64,000 nt of DNA, from the NCBI RefSeq assembly GCF_002797675.1, contig NZ_PGEX01000001.1:2976001-3040000 (forward strand). The letters are read 5' to 3'. The notes beneath the pieces were generated by a model, which saw only the letters and a list, made by a program, of their open reading frames with translations, ran no database searches and was not told where the DNA came from. Within the stretch, counting starts at the first letter, position 1. The number at the start of each line of letters is the position of its first letter. Of the stretch, positions 23,698 through 30,889 are shown piece after piece. Source of the DNA: Hallerella succinigenes (GTDB lineage: Bacteria; Fibrobacterota; Fibrobacteria; Fibrobacterales; Fibrobacteraceae). Position numbers and translations under genes: made by a program.

Positions 23698-24458
23698 TTC
23701 CCATGCACCCGGGCGATCGCAGGAACGTTCGGGATTTCCAAAAAGCCGCCGTCGAAATTTTTGCGCAGAAGCAACTTCCCGTTCAAATCGAAAACGGAAA
23801 CTTCCATGCCGAGAGGGACTCCCGACAAACGGAACTTTCCCGCCGAGACTTTTTCCGCACGAACGCCCTGCGAAACTTTCGAAATGCGGGAAATCGCCGA
23901 GGGAGACTCCACAAGCGAGCAGCAGCCGGGGCCGATTACACCATCCGAAAACTCCAAATCAACACAATAATCATTTTTCTCAATCATTTTCGTCACTGTT
24001 TCGTTTAATTGGAGTTCAAAACTATCGCGATTGTTTTTAATAACGCCAAGTTCCTGGAAACGTAAAAGCTCAAAAATTAAAACTTCGCTGAATTGATGCG
24101 TCCCGGGAATCCCCGTTGTTTCCAAGTCAGCAAGAGAAGCGCCCACGCATGCTTGCTGATTTCTTGTCATAAAAAAAGAAGGTTTCTCTGTATTGATTGC
24201 TGAAATATACAAAGCAACAGTTGAATCTAATATCGACAAAAATCCAACTTCCCCACCTTCATGAAAACAGTTCTCTAAAAAGTAGTTTTTTTGAGAACTG
24301 TCGACAAAAGCGTCAGCGTATATTTCGCAAATATTTTCTGTACTTTTTGAAGTATCCACTTTTAAAAAATCAAAATCAAAATCTCCGAAATGAGGCGAAA
24401 ATGCACAGCAAAAACAAGGGACGCAAAATAGTAAAGAATTCAACACTCGCATTTTCAT
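23679..24458 (-). CDS. Secreted cysteine-containing array protein, unit 2
   Basis: 259 residues. Start MKMRVLNSLLFCVPCFCCAF, a signal peptide unusually rich in cysteine. The variable part is distinct (DFDFLKVDTSKSTENICEIY, QQACVGASLADLETTG) but follows the same plan: LDSTV, QACVG, THQFSEVLIFELLRFQELGV, CVDLE, GPGCCSLVESPSAIS. Its junction combines VESPSAIS (as in unit 1) with RISKVSQGV (as in unit 6), a clear recombinant. The shared T9SS-like tail follows. Function unknown. Confidence 0.85.
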   Translation of the reverse strand: MKMRVLNSLLFCVPCFCCAFSPHFGDFDFDFLKVDTSKSTENICEIYADAFVDSSQKNYFLENCFHEGGEVGFLSILDSTVALYISAINTEKPSFFMTRNQQACVGASLADLETTGIPGTHQFSEVLIFELLRFQELGVIKNNRDSFELQLNETVTKMIEKNDYCVDLEFSDGVIGPGCCSLVESPSAISRISKVSQGVRAEKVSAGKFRLSGVPLGMEVSVFDLNGKLLLRKNFDGGFLEIPNVPAIARVHGNWLWMK

Positions 24459-24691
24459 CTTCCCCTCCTAGCTATTGCTGTGTTCATTTCCGGGGCAAAC
24501 GGAATGCCGTAAACTTGTGTATATTGGTGAACAGTTACGTTCTTGCCGAAGAAACGCCCGTAGAGCTTTTTACTCGACTGGCCTAAAACTAAATCGACAT
24601 TTGAAGCTTGCTCATTCCGCGTTTCAACGACAACCGCGGCGTTGAGGCTGCTAGCCAAAAGCGCACAAAAATTTATTTCATCCATAACCAA
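24455..24691 (-). CDS. Conserved spacer ORF, array unit 1 to 2
   Basis: 78 codons. Same layout as the other spacer ORFs; reads NVDLVLGQSSKKLYGRFFGK with L to F at the second glycine loop. Stop overlaps the unit-2 start by 4 bp. Confidence 0.4.
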   Translation of the reverse strand: MVMDEINFCALLASSLNAAVVVETRNEQASNVDLVLGQSSKKLYGRFFGKNVTVHQYTQVYGIPFAPEMNTAIARRGR

Positions 24692-25467
24692 TTCCCATGT
24701 ACCCGGACAACCGCAGGAACGTTCGGGATTTCCAAAAAGCCGCCGTCGAAATTTTTGCGCAGGAGCAACTTCCCGTTCAAATCGAAAACGGAAACATCCA
24801 TGCCGAGAGGGACTCCCGACAAACGAAATTTTCCCGCCGAAACCTTCTCCGCGCGAATATCCCGCGAAATTTTCAAAATGTTGGAAATCGCCGAGGGAGA
24901 CTCCACAAGCGAGCAACAGCCGGGGCCGAACAGCCACTGGGCTCCGCTATTTTCTCCATAAGAGCCCCAATCCAAATCCGGACATTTTTTGTTTTTTGCT
25001 TTTATCTGCGCAATGGCGGACACCAGAAGCAACTCAAGCGAATCCCGCTGTATATTAATTATCCCGCATTCTTGAAATCGTAAAAGTTCAAACATCATCA
25101 CTTCGCTGAACTGGTGCGTTCCCGGCGTTCCCACCGTACTGTCTTCCGGATACGGGCCGACGCAATTTTGAAAAGCTCTAGCCAAGTCCAAGTATTGTCT
25201 TTTTTCATCGCCGCGAAAATAAATAAATACAGTAGAGTCTAACAAAGAGTGAAAGCCTATACCTTCTGAATCCGAAGAGCAGTCTTCATTAAATTTCTTG
25301 GATGAGGAATCGGACAAGAAATATGAGGAATACATTTCACAGGCTTTGGGCATTTGTACAGAATCTATTTTCAACGAAGTAAAATACAAATCGCCTACAA
25401 GAGGCTGCCCTAAAGAAAAAGACGAACAAGTCAAAACGCAAAAGAACAGGGACGCTATTTTTTTCAT
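24673..25467 (-). CDS. Secreted cysteine-containing array protein, unit 1
   Basis: 264 residues, first array gene in the direction of transcription. Signal peptide MKKIASLFFCVLTCSSFSLG. The body is nearly the same as unit 3 and shares its middle with unit 4. Conserved features: LDSTVFIYFRGDEK, NCVGPYPEDSTVG, THQFSEVMMFELLRFQECG, CPDLDWG and GPGCCSLVESPSAIS, then the T9SS-like C-terminal domain with VSVFDLNGKLLLRK. The ATG overlaps the stop of the preceding gene (ATGA), with AGGAGGGGGAG as SD. The family is not recognised; the signal peptide, cysteines and tail point to an extracellular protein. Confidence 0.86.
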   Translation of the reverse strand: MKKIASLFFCVLTCSSFSLGQPLVGDLYFTSLKIDSVQMPKACEMYSSYFLSDSSSKKFNEDCSSDSEGIGFHSLLDSTVFIYFRGDEKRQYLDLARAFQNCVGPYPEDSTVGTPGTHQFSEVMMFELLRFQECGIINIQRDSLELLLVSAIAQIKAKNKKCPDLDWGSYGENSGAQWLFGPGCCSLVESPSAISNILKISRDIRAEKVSAGKFRLSGVPLGMDVSVFDLNGKLLLRKNFDGGFLEIPNVPAVVRVHGNWLWMK

Positions 25468-26060
25468 CTCCCCCTCCTAGCGATTGCTGTGTTCATTTCC
25501 GGGACAAACGGAATGCCGTAAACTTGTGTATATTGGTGAACCGTTACATTTTTTCCGAGAAAACGCCCGTAGAGCTTTTTACTCGACTGGCCCAAAACCA
25601 AATCGACGTTCGGGGCAAAAATCGTATCCGCCCACATCCCTTCTACCGTCATCGTTTCGCTTCCGTGCTGAATGAGCTTGAAGCCTTTGGCGACTTTTTC
25701 CAAGTCGTCGTTCAACGTTCTTGCCCGCCAAATAACGCCGCCGTGTAAATGCAAAATTGTCTGCATTCCCGGATTGATGAATAGCACTTTGCTGCCGGAT
25801 TCCAACTGAATATTTCCAATGGAAATTTCTCCGGGTTCCACAAAAAGCGTTCCGCCGGGACTCACTTTTAATGTCTGAAAACGGTCGCCGTCTTTCAAGG
25901 TGTAACTTTCATTGTTGGCGATTTCTTTGGTGACAAGCCCTGCACTTTGCATTGCCGGAAGTTCGGCAACACGGTGCGGCCACAGTGTTTTTAATTGAAG
26001 GATAAAGGCTTTTGGATTTGTAAGTTTTCTAATAGTGGGTTCATGAATGACCATATTCAT
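25464..26060 (-). CDS. Protein whose C-terminus is repeated in the array spacers
   Basis: 198 residues. A beta-rich part with GDRFQTLKVSPGGTLFVEPG, GSKVLFINPG and ILHLHGGVIWRART resembles a repetitive beta-fold or right-handed helix. The last 46 residues (DLVLGQSSKKLYGRFLGKN and so on) occur in every array spacer. It starts MNMVIHEPTIRKL and has no signal peptide, odd for a gene heading a run of secreted proteins; an N-terminal export part may have been removed by the transposase wreck upstream. A TATATTTA box lies 12 bp before the ATG. Function unknown. Confidence 0.65.
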   Translation of the reverse strand: MNMVIHEPTIRKLTNPKAFILQLKTLWPHRVAELPAMQSAGLVTKEIANNESYTLKDGDRFQTLKVSPGGTLFVEPGEISIGNIQLESGSKVLFINPGMQTILHLHGGVIWRARTLNDDLEKVAKGFKLIQHGSETMTVEGMWADTIFAPNVDLVLGQSSKKLYGRFLGKNVTVHQYTQVYGIPFVPEMNTAIARRGR

Positions 26061-26072
26061 TACCGGTTAAGT

Positions 26073-26080
26073 TAAATATA
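26073..26080 (-). promoter_or_regulatory. TATATTTA box, candidate promoter of the whole array
   Basis: TAnnTTT-type box 12 bp upstream of the gene at 26060 and the only candidate found ahead of the array genes, which are all translationally coupled. Confidence 0.35.
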
Positions 26081-26112
26081 TCCTTTTTTCTTGTTAAGTG
26101 GCATACCCTTGT

Positions 26113-26680
26113 GGTCTAGGCAGCCTGTTTTGACAGCCTATATTCAACCGGAGTCATGTATCCCAGCGAACTATGGAGCCGTTTCCGGTTGTAGAACAGT
26201 TCGATGTACCTGAAAACGGCCTCCCGCACCTCTTCGATGTCCTTGAAGTCACACCTGTAGGCCAGCTCCTTCTTGAAGCTTGCGAAGAAGCTTTCCGTGC
26301 AAGCGTTGTCATAGGGGCAGCCCGGGGCGCTCATCGAGGGCGTTATCCCGTTCTCCGAGAGCATCGTGCGGTAGCCCATGCTACTGTACTGCACGCCACG
26401 GTCGATAACTCTACTACGGCAAGGTACACCCACCCAAGCGCAGCCTTGACGTAGGTGATGTCGACGGCCGAGACTGCGTTCAGGCTGTCGGGATCGAAGT
26501 TCCGCTGCACCAGGTTCTCGCTGTACATGGCGTCGCATTTGCCCTTGCGCCTCAATCATGCCCATAGGCAAATAAGTTTGCCTGGGTCACGATACTCGGC
26601 TTGTTGACTTTTCGCCTTTCAGGACCGGTTTGATGACTTGTTCCCTTGTCTCGGAGTTGTAGCTATCCTCTTATTAAACT
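26113..26680 (-). pseudogene. Wreck of an IS3-family element
   Basis: Three pieces in different frames. Near 26590-26660 an orfA start (NSETREQVIKPVLKGEKS). Near 26420-26500 the first catalytic aspartate region of orfB (SAVDITYVKAALGWVYLAVV). From 26119 to 26420 the remaining end (DRGVQYSSMGYRTML, DNACTESFFASFKKELAYRC, RLHSSLGYMTPVEYRLSKQ). Roughly 50 codons are lost between the first two aspartates, and frames are broken, so it cannot make a working transposase. It is a different subgroup from the intact IS150-like element. No other gene is seen in 26061-26789. Confidence 0.8.
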
Positions 26681-26766
26681 CCTGCATGGTCCAATTTTTC
26701 CAAACAAAAAAATACTCCAACTTGGAATGAACTCCCCTAAAACTTGCCTTTATGGGGTGAAAAAGG

Positions 26767-26774
26767 TATATTTA
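26767..26774 (+). promoter_or_regulatory. TATATTTA box before the PIN toxin-antitoxin pair
   Basis: TAnnTTT-type box 15 bp upstream of the antitoxin ATG, with TGGAGGA in between. Confidence 0.35.
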
Positions 26775-26789
26775 GAGTGGAGGACCACC

Positions 26790-27017
26790 ATGGCAGCAGC
26801 ACAAACGCTAAATCCGACTCAGATACATCTTCTTGAGATGTTTTCCTTTTGCAAAGATGCAGAAGCCTTACAGGATTTGAAGGCTGTTCTAGCTGATTAC
26901 TATGCCAAGAAGGTTCAAGAAGAAGCAGACGCTCTGTGGGATGATGGCGTGCTAGGTGCAGACGCTATTGAGCAGATTGGCAAAGAACACTGGAGAACCC
27001 CTTATTCCAAAGTATAA
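26790..27017 (+). CDS. Putative antitoxin of a PIN-type pair
   Basis: 75 residues from the ATG at 26790 (SD TGGAGGA 5 bp upstream); an earlier in-frame start at 26646 would run through transposase debris. Sequence starts MAAAQTLNPTQIHLLEMFSF and ends IGKEHWRTPYSKV. The helical middle (EALQDLKAVLADYYAKKVQEE) and the short basic-aromatic tail are typical for the small proteins encoded before COG1569-type PIN toxins; the tail is likely the part that fits into the toxin active site. The assignment rests on these features and position. Confidence 0.78.
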   Translation: MAAAQTLNPTQIHLLEMFSFCKDAEALQDLKAVLADYYAKKVQEEADALWDDGVLGADAIEQIGKEHWRTPYSKV

Positions 27018-27019
27018 CC

Positions 27020-27436
27020 TTGCGCCGCATTTGCCTTGATACAAACTGCCTGTTGATGAGCCTCCCGTCTAAAAGTCCATATCATCAAATATGGACCGAA
27101 TTCTTGAACGGGGACTTGGAAATTTGCGTATCGCCAGAGATACTTCTTGAGTACGAAGAAATTGTTTCCCAGAAGATTTCAAGTCGCATGGCAACCATTT
27201 TAATGGAAGCCTTAACCAATCGCCCGAACCTTGTGAGAACAACTCCTACTTGGCGTTTCAACTTGATTACGCAAGATCCAGACGACAACAAGTTCGTTGA
27301 TTGTGCTATCTGCGGAATGGCAGAATACATCGTTTCTAACGATCGACATTTCGACATTCTGAAGAGCATCGACTTTCCGCTGGTCTCAGTTCGATCCATT
27401 CAAGAATTTTCCAAAGAACTCGCGGACGAGATGTAA
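27020..27436 (+). CDS. PIN-domain toxin, COG1569-like
   Basis: 138 residues with a TTG start 2 bp after the antitoxin stop. One PIN domain: D7 in ICLDTNCLLMSL, E in SPEILLEYEEIV, D in QDPDDNKFVDCAI and the SNDRHF segment. This matches the subgroup of PIN toxins paired with short antitoxins, expected to be Mg-dependent RNases. It sits between two dead transposases, so it is probably part of a transferred segment. The whole domain is present and no defect is visible. Confidence 0.88.
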   Translation: MRRICLDTNCLLMSLPSKSPYHQIWTEFLNGDLEICVSPEILLEYEEIVSQKISSRMATILMEALTNRPNLVRTTPTWRFNLITQDPDDNKFVDCAICGMAEYIVSNDRHFDILKSIDFPLVSVRSIQEFSKELADEM

Positions 27437-27459
27437 AGGATTTTGTCCCACCCAAGTTG

Positions 27460-27810
27460 AACTTGGACATTTTTGGCAAAGCTAATAAGATAGTCCATCA
27501 TGTCGGCTGGGATTTCCAGTAGGCCTGACGGTCCTTGACTGCATGATACATTTTTCTCTCCGTTCGTTAAGCAGATCTTCCATCCTGCCCGCAAAAACTT
27601 CATCGGGGGGCAGGTACCCGATAGCCGAGTGCAACCTTGCCGTTGTCGTGGATGATGCGGGCGCGGGCATCGGGATAGAGTTCCTCGTCGGGAAAAGAAC
27701 CGGATGACCGCCGCCGGGCCGATGCCCGTCCTTTCCGCGAGCGTCATCTTCTTTTTCCCTAGGGACGGCAAAGGATTAAGCCAGTCCTTTTCTGTAAAAT
27801 CACGCACAAA
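27460..27810 (-). pseudogene. Remnant of an integrase-core transposase
   Basis: Only the C-terminal end is recognisable: RLHSAIGYLPPDEVFAGRME, preceded by out-of-frame RARIIHDNGK-like sequence and followed by DLLNERREKCI. This is the usual tail of IS3/IS481-type transposases (R-x-H-S-x-x-G-Y-x-P-P-x-E-x-F). It is split over two frames and lacks the catalytic core. Nothing else is seen between 27437 and 27920 except a weak hairpin at 27893-27911 after the glycosyltransferase gene. Confidence 0.65.
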
Positions 27811-27920
27811 AAGTGGATTTTTCAGTATCCTTTTCGGTTAGGTAGGCGTTTTGTGTCCGAATCGAAGCGTTGGTTTGTAACTACAATTGAGCTTGGCTTT
27901 ATAAAGCCCAACTGAACTAA

Positions 27921-28898
27921 TTATTTCTGCAACGGATAACGCTTTAAGATTTCGAGCATCTTATTTTGTACGTTGCCGTAGCGTTCTTCGTAAGAGTTTC
28001 GAATCCCCCACTCCCGAGGAATGGCGAAGATCGCTTCAATCCAAGCTTTGAAAAGCGCATTGCAGATTGAAACCTTGGAAAGCTTTTTGCCGTCGCTCGA
28101 TTGTTTTGGAACGCCACCCTTGGCCATACGAAGGTAACGCTTGAATGCAATGACCGGCAAGCGGACAAGGCTTGAAACGGGCAGCAAGCGGACCGCAGAA
28201 CGCAACCGGTTTCGTTCCGAGAAATAAAGCTTTCGAGGCGAATAACGGACCGTAGTGAGGGAACGATCGTGGAAAACCTTGGCACATGGGCAGAAGAAGG
28301 TCTTGAATCCGCAAAGATTAAAGCGGAAATACCATTCGGATTCTTCAAAGAAGAGGAAGAAGGATTCGTCAAGCTCGCCTACCTTATCTGCACACTCCTT
28401 GCGGAACGCCATCACGGCGCCGTAGCAGCCAAAGACTTCCTTTTCGCGGATATCCGTATCCTTCTCGTCTTTTCCGGAGCCTTCGTTTTCGGCAAAAAGG
28501 TCTTCTCCAAAGAGAACACCAATCGCGTTCACAAAACCAGAACGTTCCATGACAAGGCTTGCCACGGATGCAGCTTCGGGATGCGCTTCAAAACAGGCGA
28601 AAAGATTCTTTGCCCAATCCTTGTCAAAATCCAGATCCATGTTGCAAAGAACCTGGATGTCGGAAGTCATGTGTTCGCGGAGTCCATTGCAAGCCCCTGC
28701 GTAGCCGCGGTTCTTTGTTGAACGGATGATTTCGCAAGGTTCACCCGACTGCTCAAGCAATTCGAGGGAATGATCGGCGGAGGCGTTGTCATAAACGAAG
28801 ACGCGAACCGGGAACGATTGCGCGGTCAAGCTTTTGACACAGCGGACGAGTTCTTCTCCACCGTTATAATTGATGATTCCGACTTCCATTTGGTTCAT
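27921..28898 (-). CDS. Family 2 glycosyltransferase
   Basis: 325 residues. GT-A fold: VGIINYNGGEELVRCVKSL at the N-terminus, VYDNASADHS, then NRGYAGACNG and the metal-binding acidic motif in LCNMDLDFD (about residues 84-92). ESEWYFRFNLCGFKTFFCP and AKVFHDRS are the usual acceptor-side motifs of the rhamnosyltransferase-like GT2 branch. It probably adds a sugar to a surface glycan on the cytoplasmic side of the inner membrane. It diverges from a YbhN/flippase-type gene across only 26 bp, which may hint at a shared envelope role. The substrate cannot be told from sequence. Confidence 0.9.
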   Translation of the reverse strand: MNQMEVGIINYNGGEELVRCVKSLTAQSFPVRVFVYDNASADHSLELLEQSGEPCEIIRSTKNRGYAGACNGLREHMTSDIQVLCNMDLDFDKDWAKNLFACFEAHPEAASVASLVMERSGFVNAIGVLFGEDLFAENEGSGKDEKDTDIREKEVFGCYGAVMAFRKECADKVGELDESFFLFFEESEWYFRFNLCGFKTFFCPCAKVFHDRSLTTVRYSPRKLYFSERNRLRSAVRLLPVSSLVRLPVIAFKRYLRMAKGGVPKQSSDGKKLSKVSICNALFKAWIEAIFAIPREWGIRNSYEERYGNVQNKMLEILKRYPLQK

Positions 28899-28902
28899 GC
28901 GT

Positions 28903-28910
28903 AAAAAATA
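28903..28910 (-). promoter_or_regulatory. TATTTTTT box 4 bp before the glycosyltransferase ATG
   Basis: Read on the minus strand the box is followed by ACGC and then the ATG. With this spacing transcription would start at or next to the start codon. Confidence 0.4.
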
Positions 28911-28911
28911 C

Positions 28912-28919
28912 TATTTTTG
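28912..28919 (+). promoter_or_regulatory. TATTTTTG box 5 bp before the YbhN-like gene ATG
   Basis: Exact TAnnTTTG match, followed by CAACT and ATG. It sits back to back with the minus-strand box, one base apart. Confidence 0.45.
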
Positions 28920-28924
28920 CAACT

Positions 28925-29854
28925 ATGCAAAAGATAAAGACAATTCTCAAATTGGTGGTCAGCGTCGGCGGCTTGATCTTTGTCTTTTCACGTGTGCCTT
29001 TTTCTGATATTTCCAAGAACTGGAATTTGTCGGTTCTTCCGTGGCTGATTCCGATGCTTATACTCACGGAACTAGGCATGTTGATTCAGGCGAACCGTTG
29101 GAAGAAGATGTCCATCGAAGGACCGGAAATTCCCTACCGCAGTTACTACGCCTATATCGCTCTCGGTTATTTCTTTAACAACCTTTTGCCGGGAGGTTTT
29201 GGCGGCGACGTCGTAAAATCCGTCGCTTTTGGAAAGCGCTATGGTCAAACTTCTCAATCGGTGGCGTCCATTTTGATTTCGCGCATTCTAGGATTGCTCG
29301 CTTTGTTCGTTTGTTTCTTTTGCGCGATCCCGTTTTTGAGCCTTCAAAAAGCAATTCCTTCGGTTTACCATGTGACGATGATTTGCATGTGCGGATTATG
29401 CATTGCGGCGACCGTGTTATGCCTTTTTTCGGACAAGTTCCATTTGGACATTATTTCGAAGCGTGTGCCGTTCGTGGCGAAGTTGCAGAACAGTCTTGCC
29501 ATTTACCGCAAGCATAAAGGCATTCTTTTTTTTGCGGTGATGGATTCCATTTGGCTGCAGCTGATTACGATTGCGACAAACTGCCTGTACTTTATGGCGA
29601 TCGGGCATCCGGTTTCCTGGGCGGCAGTCACCGTATTTTCGGGAATTATCATTATCGTTTCGATGATTCCGATTTCGATCAACGGGATCGGGATTCGTGA
29701 AGGCGTCCAGATAAGCCTTTATACAGGCCTCCTCGGAATCCCTGCGGACATTGTGCTTTCGGCAGGACTTTTGGGCTATATCCTTCTACTCTTTCAAGTG
29801 TGTCAGGGAGCCGTGGTCTTTGCGATTCAGAAAAAGCATTCTAAAGCGGGATAA
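28925..29854 (+). CDS. YbhN/LPG synthase-type membrane protein (flippase-like)
   Basis: 309 residues, about eight transmembrane helices. The family motif NNLLPGGFGGDVVKSVAFGK (about residues 89-108) and the C-terminal PISINGIGIREGVQISLYTG are typical for the UPF0104/lysylphosphatidylglycerol synthase TM domain (PF03706). The cytoplasmic synthase domain of MprF is absent. Such stand-alone proteins are thought to move lipid-linked molecules across the membrane, so partnership with the divergent glycosyltransferase is plausible. No Shine-Dalgarno is seen; a TATTTTTG box ends 5 bp before the ATG. Confidence 0.88.
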   Translation: MQKIKTILKLVVSVGGLIFVFSRVPFSDISKNWNLSVLPWLIPMLILTELGMLIQANRWKKMSIEGPEIPYRSYYAYIALGYFFNNLLPGGFGGDVVKSVAFGKRYGQTSQSVASILISRILGLLALFVCFFCAIPFLSLQKAIPSVYHVTMICMCGLCIAATVLCLFSDKFHLDIISKRVPFVAKLQNSLAIYRKHKGILFFAVMDSIWLQLITIATNCLYFMAIGHPVSWAAVTVFSGIIIIVSMIPISINGIGIREGVQISLYTGLLGIPADIVLSAGLLGYILLLFQVCQGAVVFAIQKKHSKAG

Positions 29855-29875
29855 GAGCCTTTTATGGCTCTTTTT
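29854..29875 (+). terminator. Terminator of the YbhN-like gene
   Basis: AGAGCC-ttttat-GGCTCT followed by TTTT, starting at the stop codon. Confidence 0.8.
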
Positions 29876-29962
29876 CAATAATTAAGAACGAAAATTTACA
29901 TCTCAATTTCCATAAAGAATGCTAGTTTGATAAAAGTCGGTCAGCAAAAAGAGGATTTTGCT

Positions 29963-30889
29963 ATGCGTATTTTTATTACTGGTGGTACCGGTTTTATCGG
30001 TCATTATGTGGCTCGTGAACTTTTGGAAAGCAACCACGAAGTTGTCATTTTGACAAGACACCCGGATAAGATTCCCGCACTTGCAAACCATTCCAAGGTG
30101 ACGATCCTCGTAGGAACCATTTACGATGCCGCGACCATTTCCAAAGGCCTTGTCGGCTGTGATGCGTGTATTCATATTGCACTCGGTTGGGGCGAAACTC
30201 CACTTTCCATGCTTGAAAATGATACACGTGCTACCGTGCTGATTTTGCAGGCGGCAAGCAAGGCGGGGTGCAAGAAATTTATTTATACCTCAAGTACCGC
30301 CGCGATGGGAAAATTCCGCTCGGTGATGAATGAAAACGTCATCAACCTTCCGGTGGACCTTTACGGAGCGACGAAGGCGGCAGGCGAAGCCTATGTGCTC
30401 GGCTTCCGTGGAACCTCGATGAAGCGCAACATTATTCGTCCGGGTTATACGTTCGGAAACCCCGCCTTTGGCGAAAACGGCGTCACTCAGCCCGATAGAC
30501 GTTTCGCTTTGATGGCGCAAGCCGTAGTGAATGGTGGCGATATTCACCTGATTAGGAATGATGGTACGCAATTCATTTCTGCTGCAGACCAGGCAAAGCT
30601 CTTTAAACGCGTTCTCGACAGCGATTATAACGAAGAAATTTATTTGGGACTCAGCCGTAACTGGATTTCTTGGCACGACATTGCCAATCGAATGCTCGAA
30701 CTCTATGAAAAATTGACCCGCAAAAAAAGCTCCGCGAAAATCGTGGAGCAAGATTTGGGGTGGTCCGACCATCCGATGCTCTTTTCTGTGGAAAAAATCG
30801 CAGCCACTTTCGGCTTAAGCTTTGACGCTAGCGCCGAAATGGACAAGCATATCGAATGGCAGTTGAAATCTACAATAGCGAATTCTTGA
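29963..30889 (+). CDS. NAD-dependent epimerase/dehydratase (extended SDR)
   Basis: 308 residues from the ATG at 29963, with AAAGAGGA 7 bp upstream; an upstream start at 29927 is less likely. Rossmann fold: FITGGTGFIGHYVARELLES (GxxGxxG) at the N-terminus, with active-site Ser/Thr in YTSSTAAMGKF and the Y-x3-K pair in YGATKAAGE. The rest follows the atypical SDR pattern that uses NAD(P) to modify nucleotide-bound sugars or related substrates. The exact substrate is unclear. The 3' end overlaps the convergent kinase gene by 20 bp. Confidence 0.88.
   Translation: MRIFITGGTGFIGHYVARELLESNHEVVILTRHPDKIPALANHSKVTILVGTIYDAATISKGLVGCDACIHIALGWGETPLSMLENDTRATVLILQAASKAGCKKFIYTSSTAAMGKFRSVMNENVINLPVDLYGATKAAGEAYVLGFRGTSMKRNIIRPGYTFGNPAFGENGVTQPDRRFALMAQAVVNGGDIHLIRNDGTQFISAADQAKLFKRVLDSDYNEEIYLGLSRNWISWHDIANRMLELYEKLTRKKSSAKIVEQDLGWSDHPMLFSVEKIAATFGLSFDASAEMDKHIEWQLKSTIANS

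Larger units (their letters stand above)
19425..25467 (-). repeat. Tandem array of six units of about 1 kb plus a decayed seventh
   Basis: Start codons of successive genes lie at 25467, 24458, 23464, 22455, 21449 and 20482, with a dead start near 19488. Each unit has a variable block of about 560 bp (signal peptide and most of the secreted protein) and a nearly constant block of about 440 bp (the last 70 codons of that protein plus a 215-bp spacer with a conserved ORF). The constant blocks are almost identical in all units, making the array prone to unequal crossing-over. All genes run the same way and are coupled, so one transcript from a promoter near 26080 is likely. Confidence 0.92.

Noticed and set aside
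19425-24961. Arg/Pro-rich plus-strand and 160-codon minus-strand ORFs repeated in the array
   Set aside because: They are other-frame readings of the conserved C-terminal block. Only the last 78 codons of the minus-strand frame, outside the main gene, show a synonymous substitution pattern.
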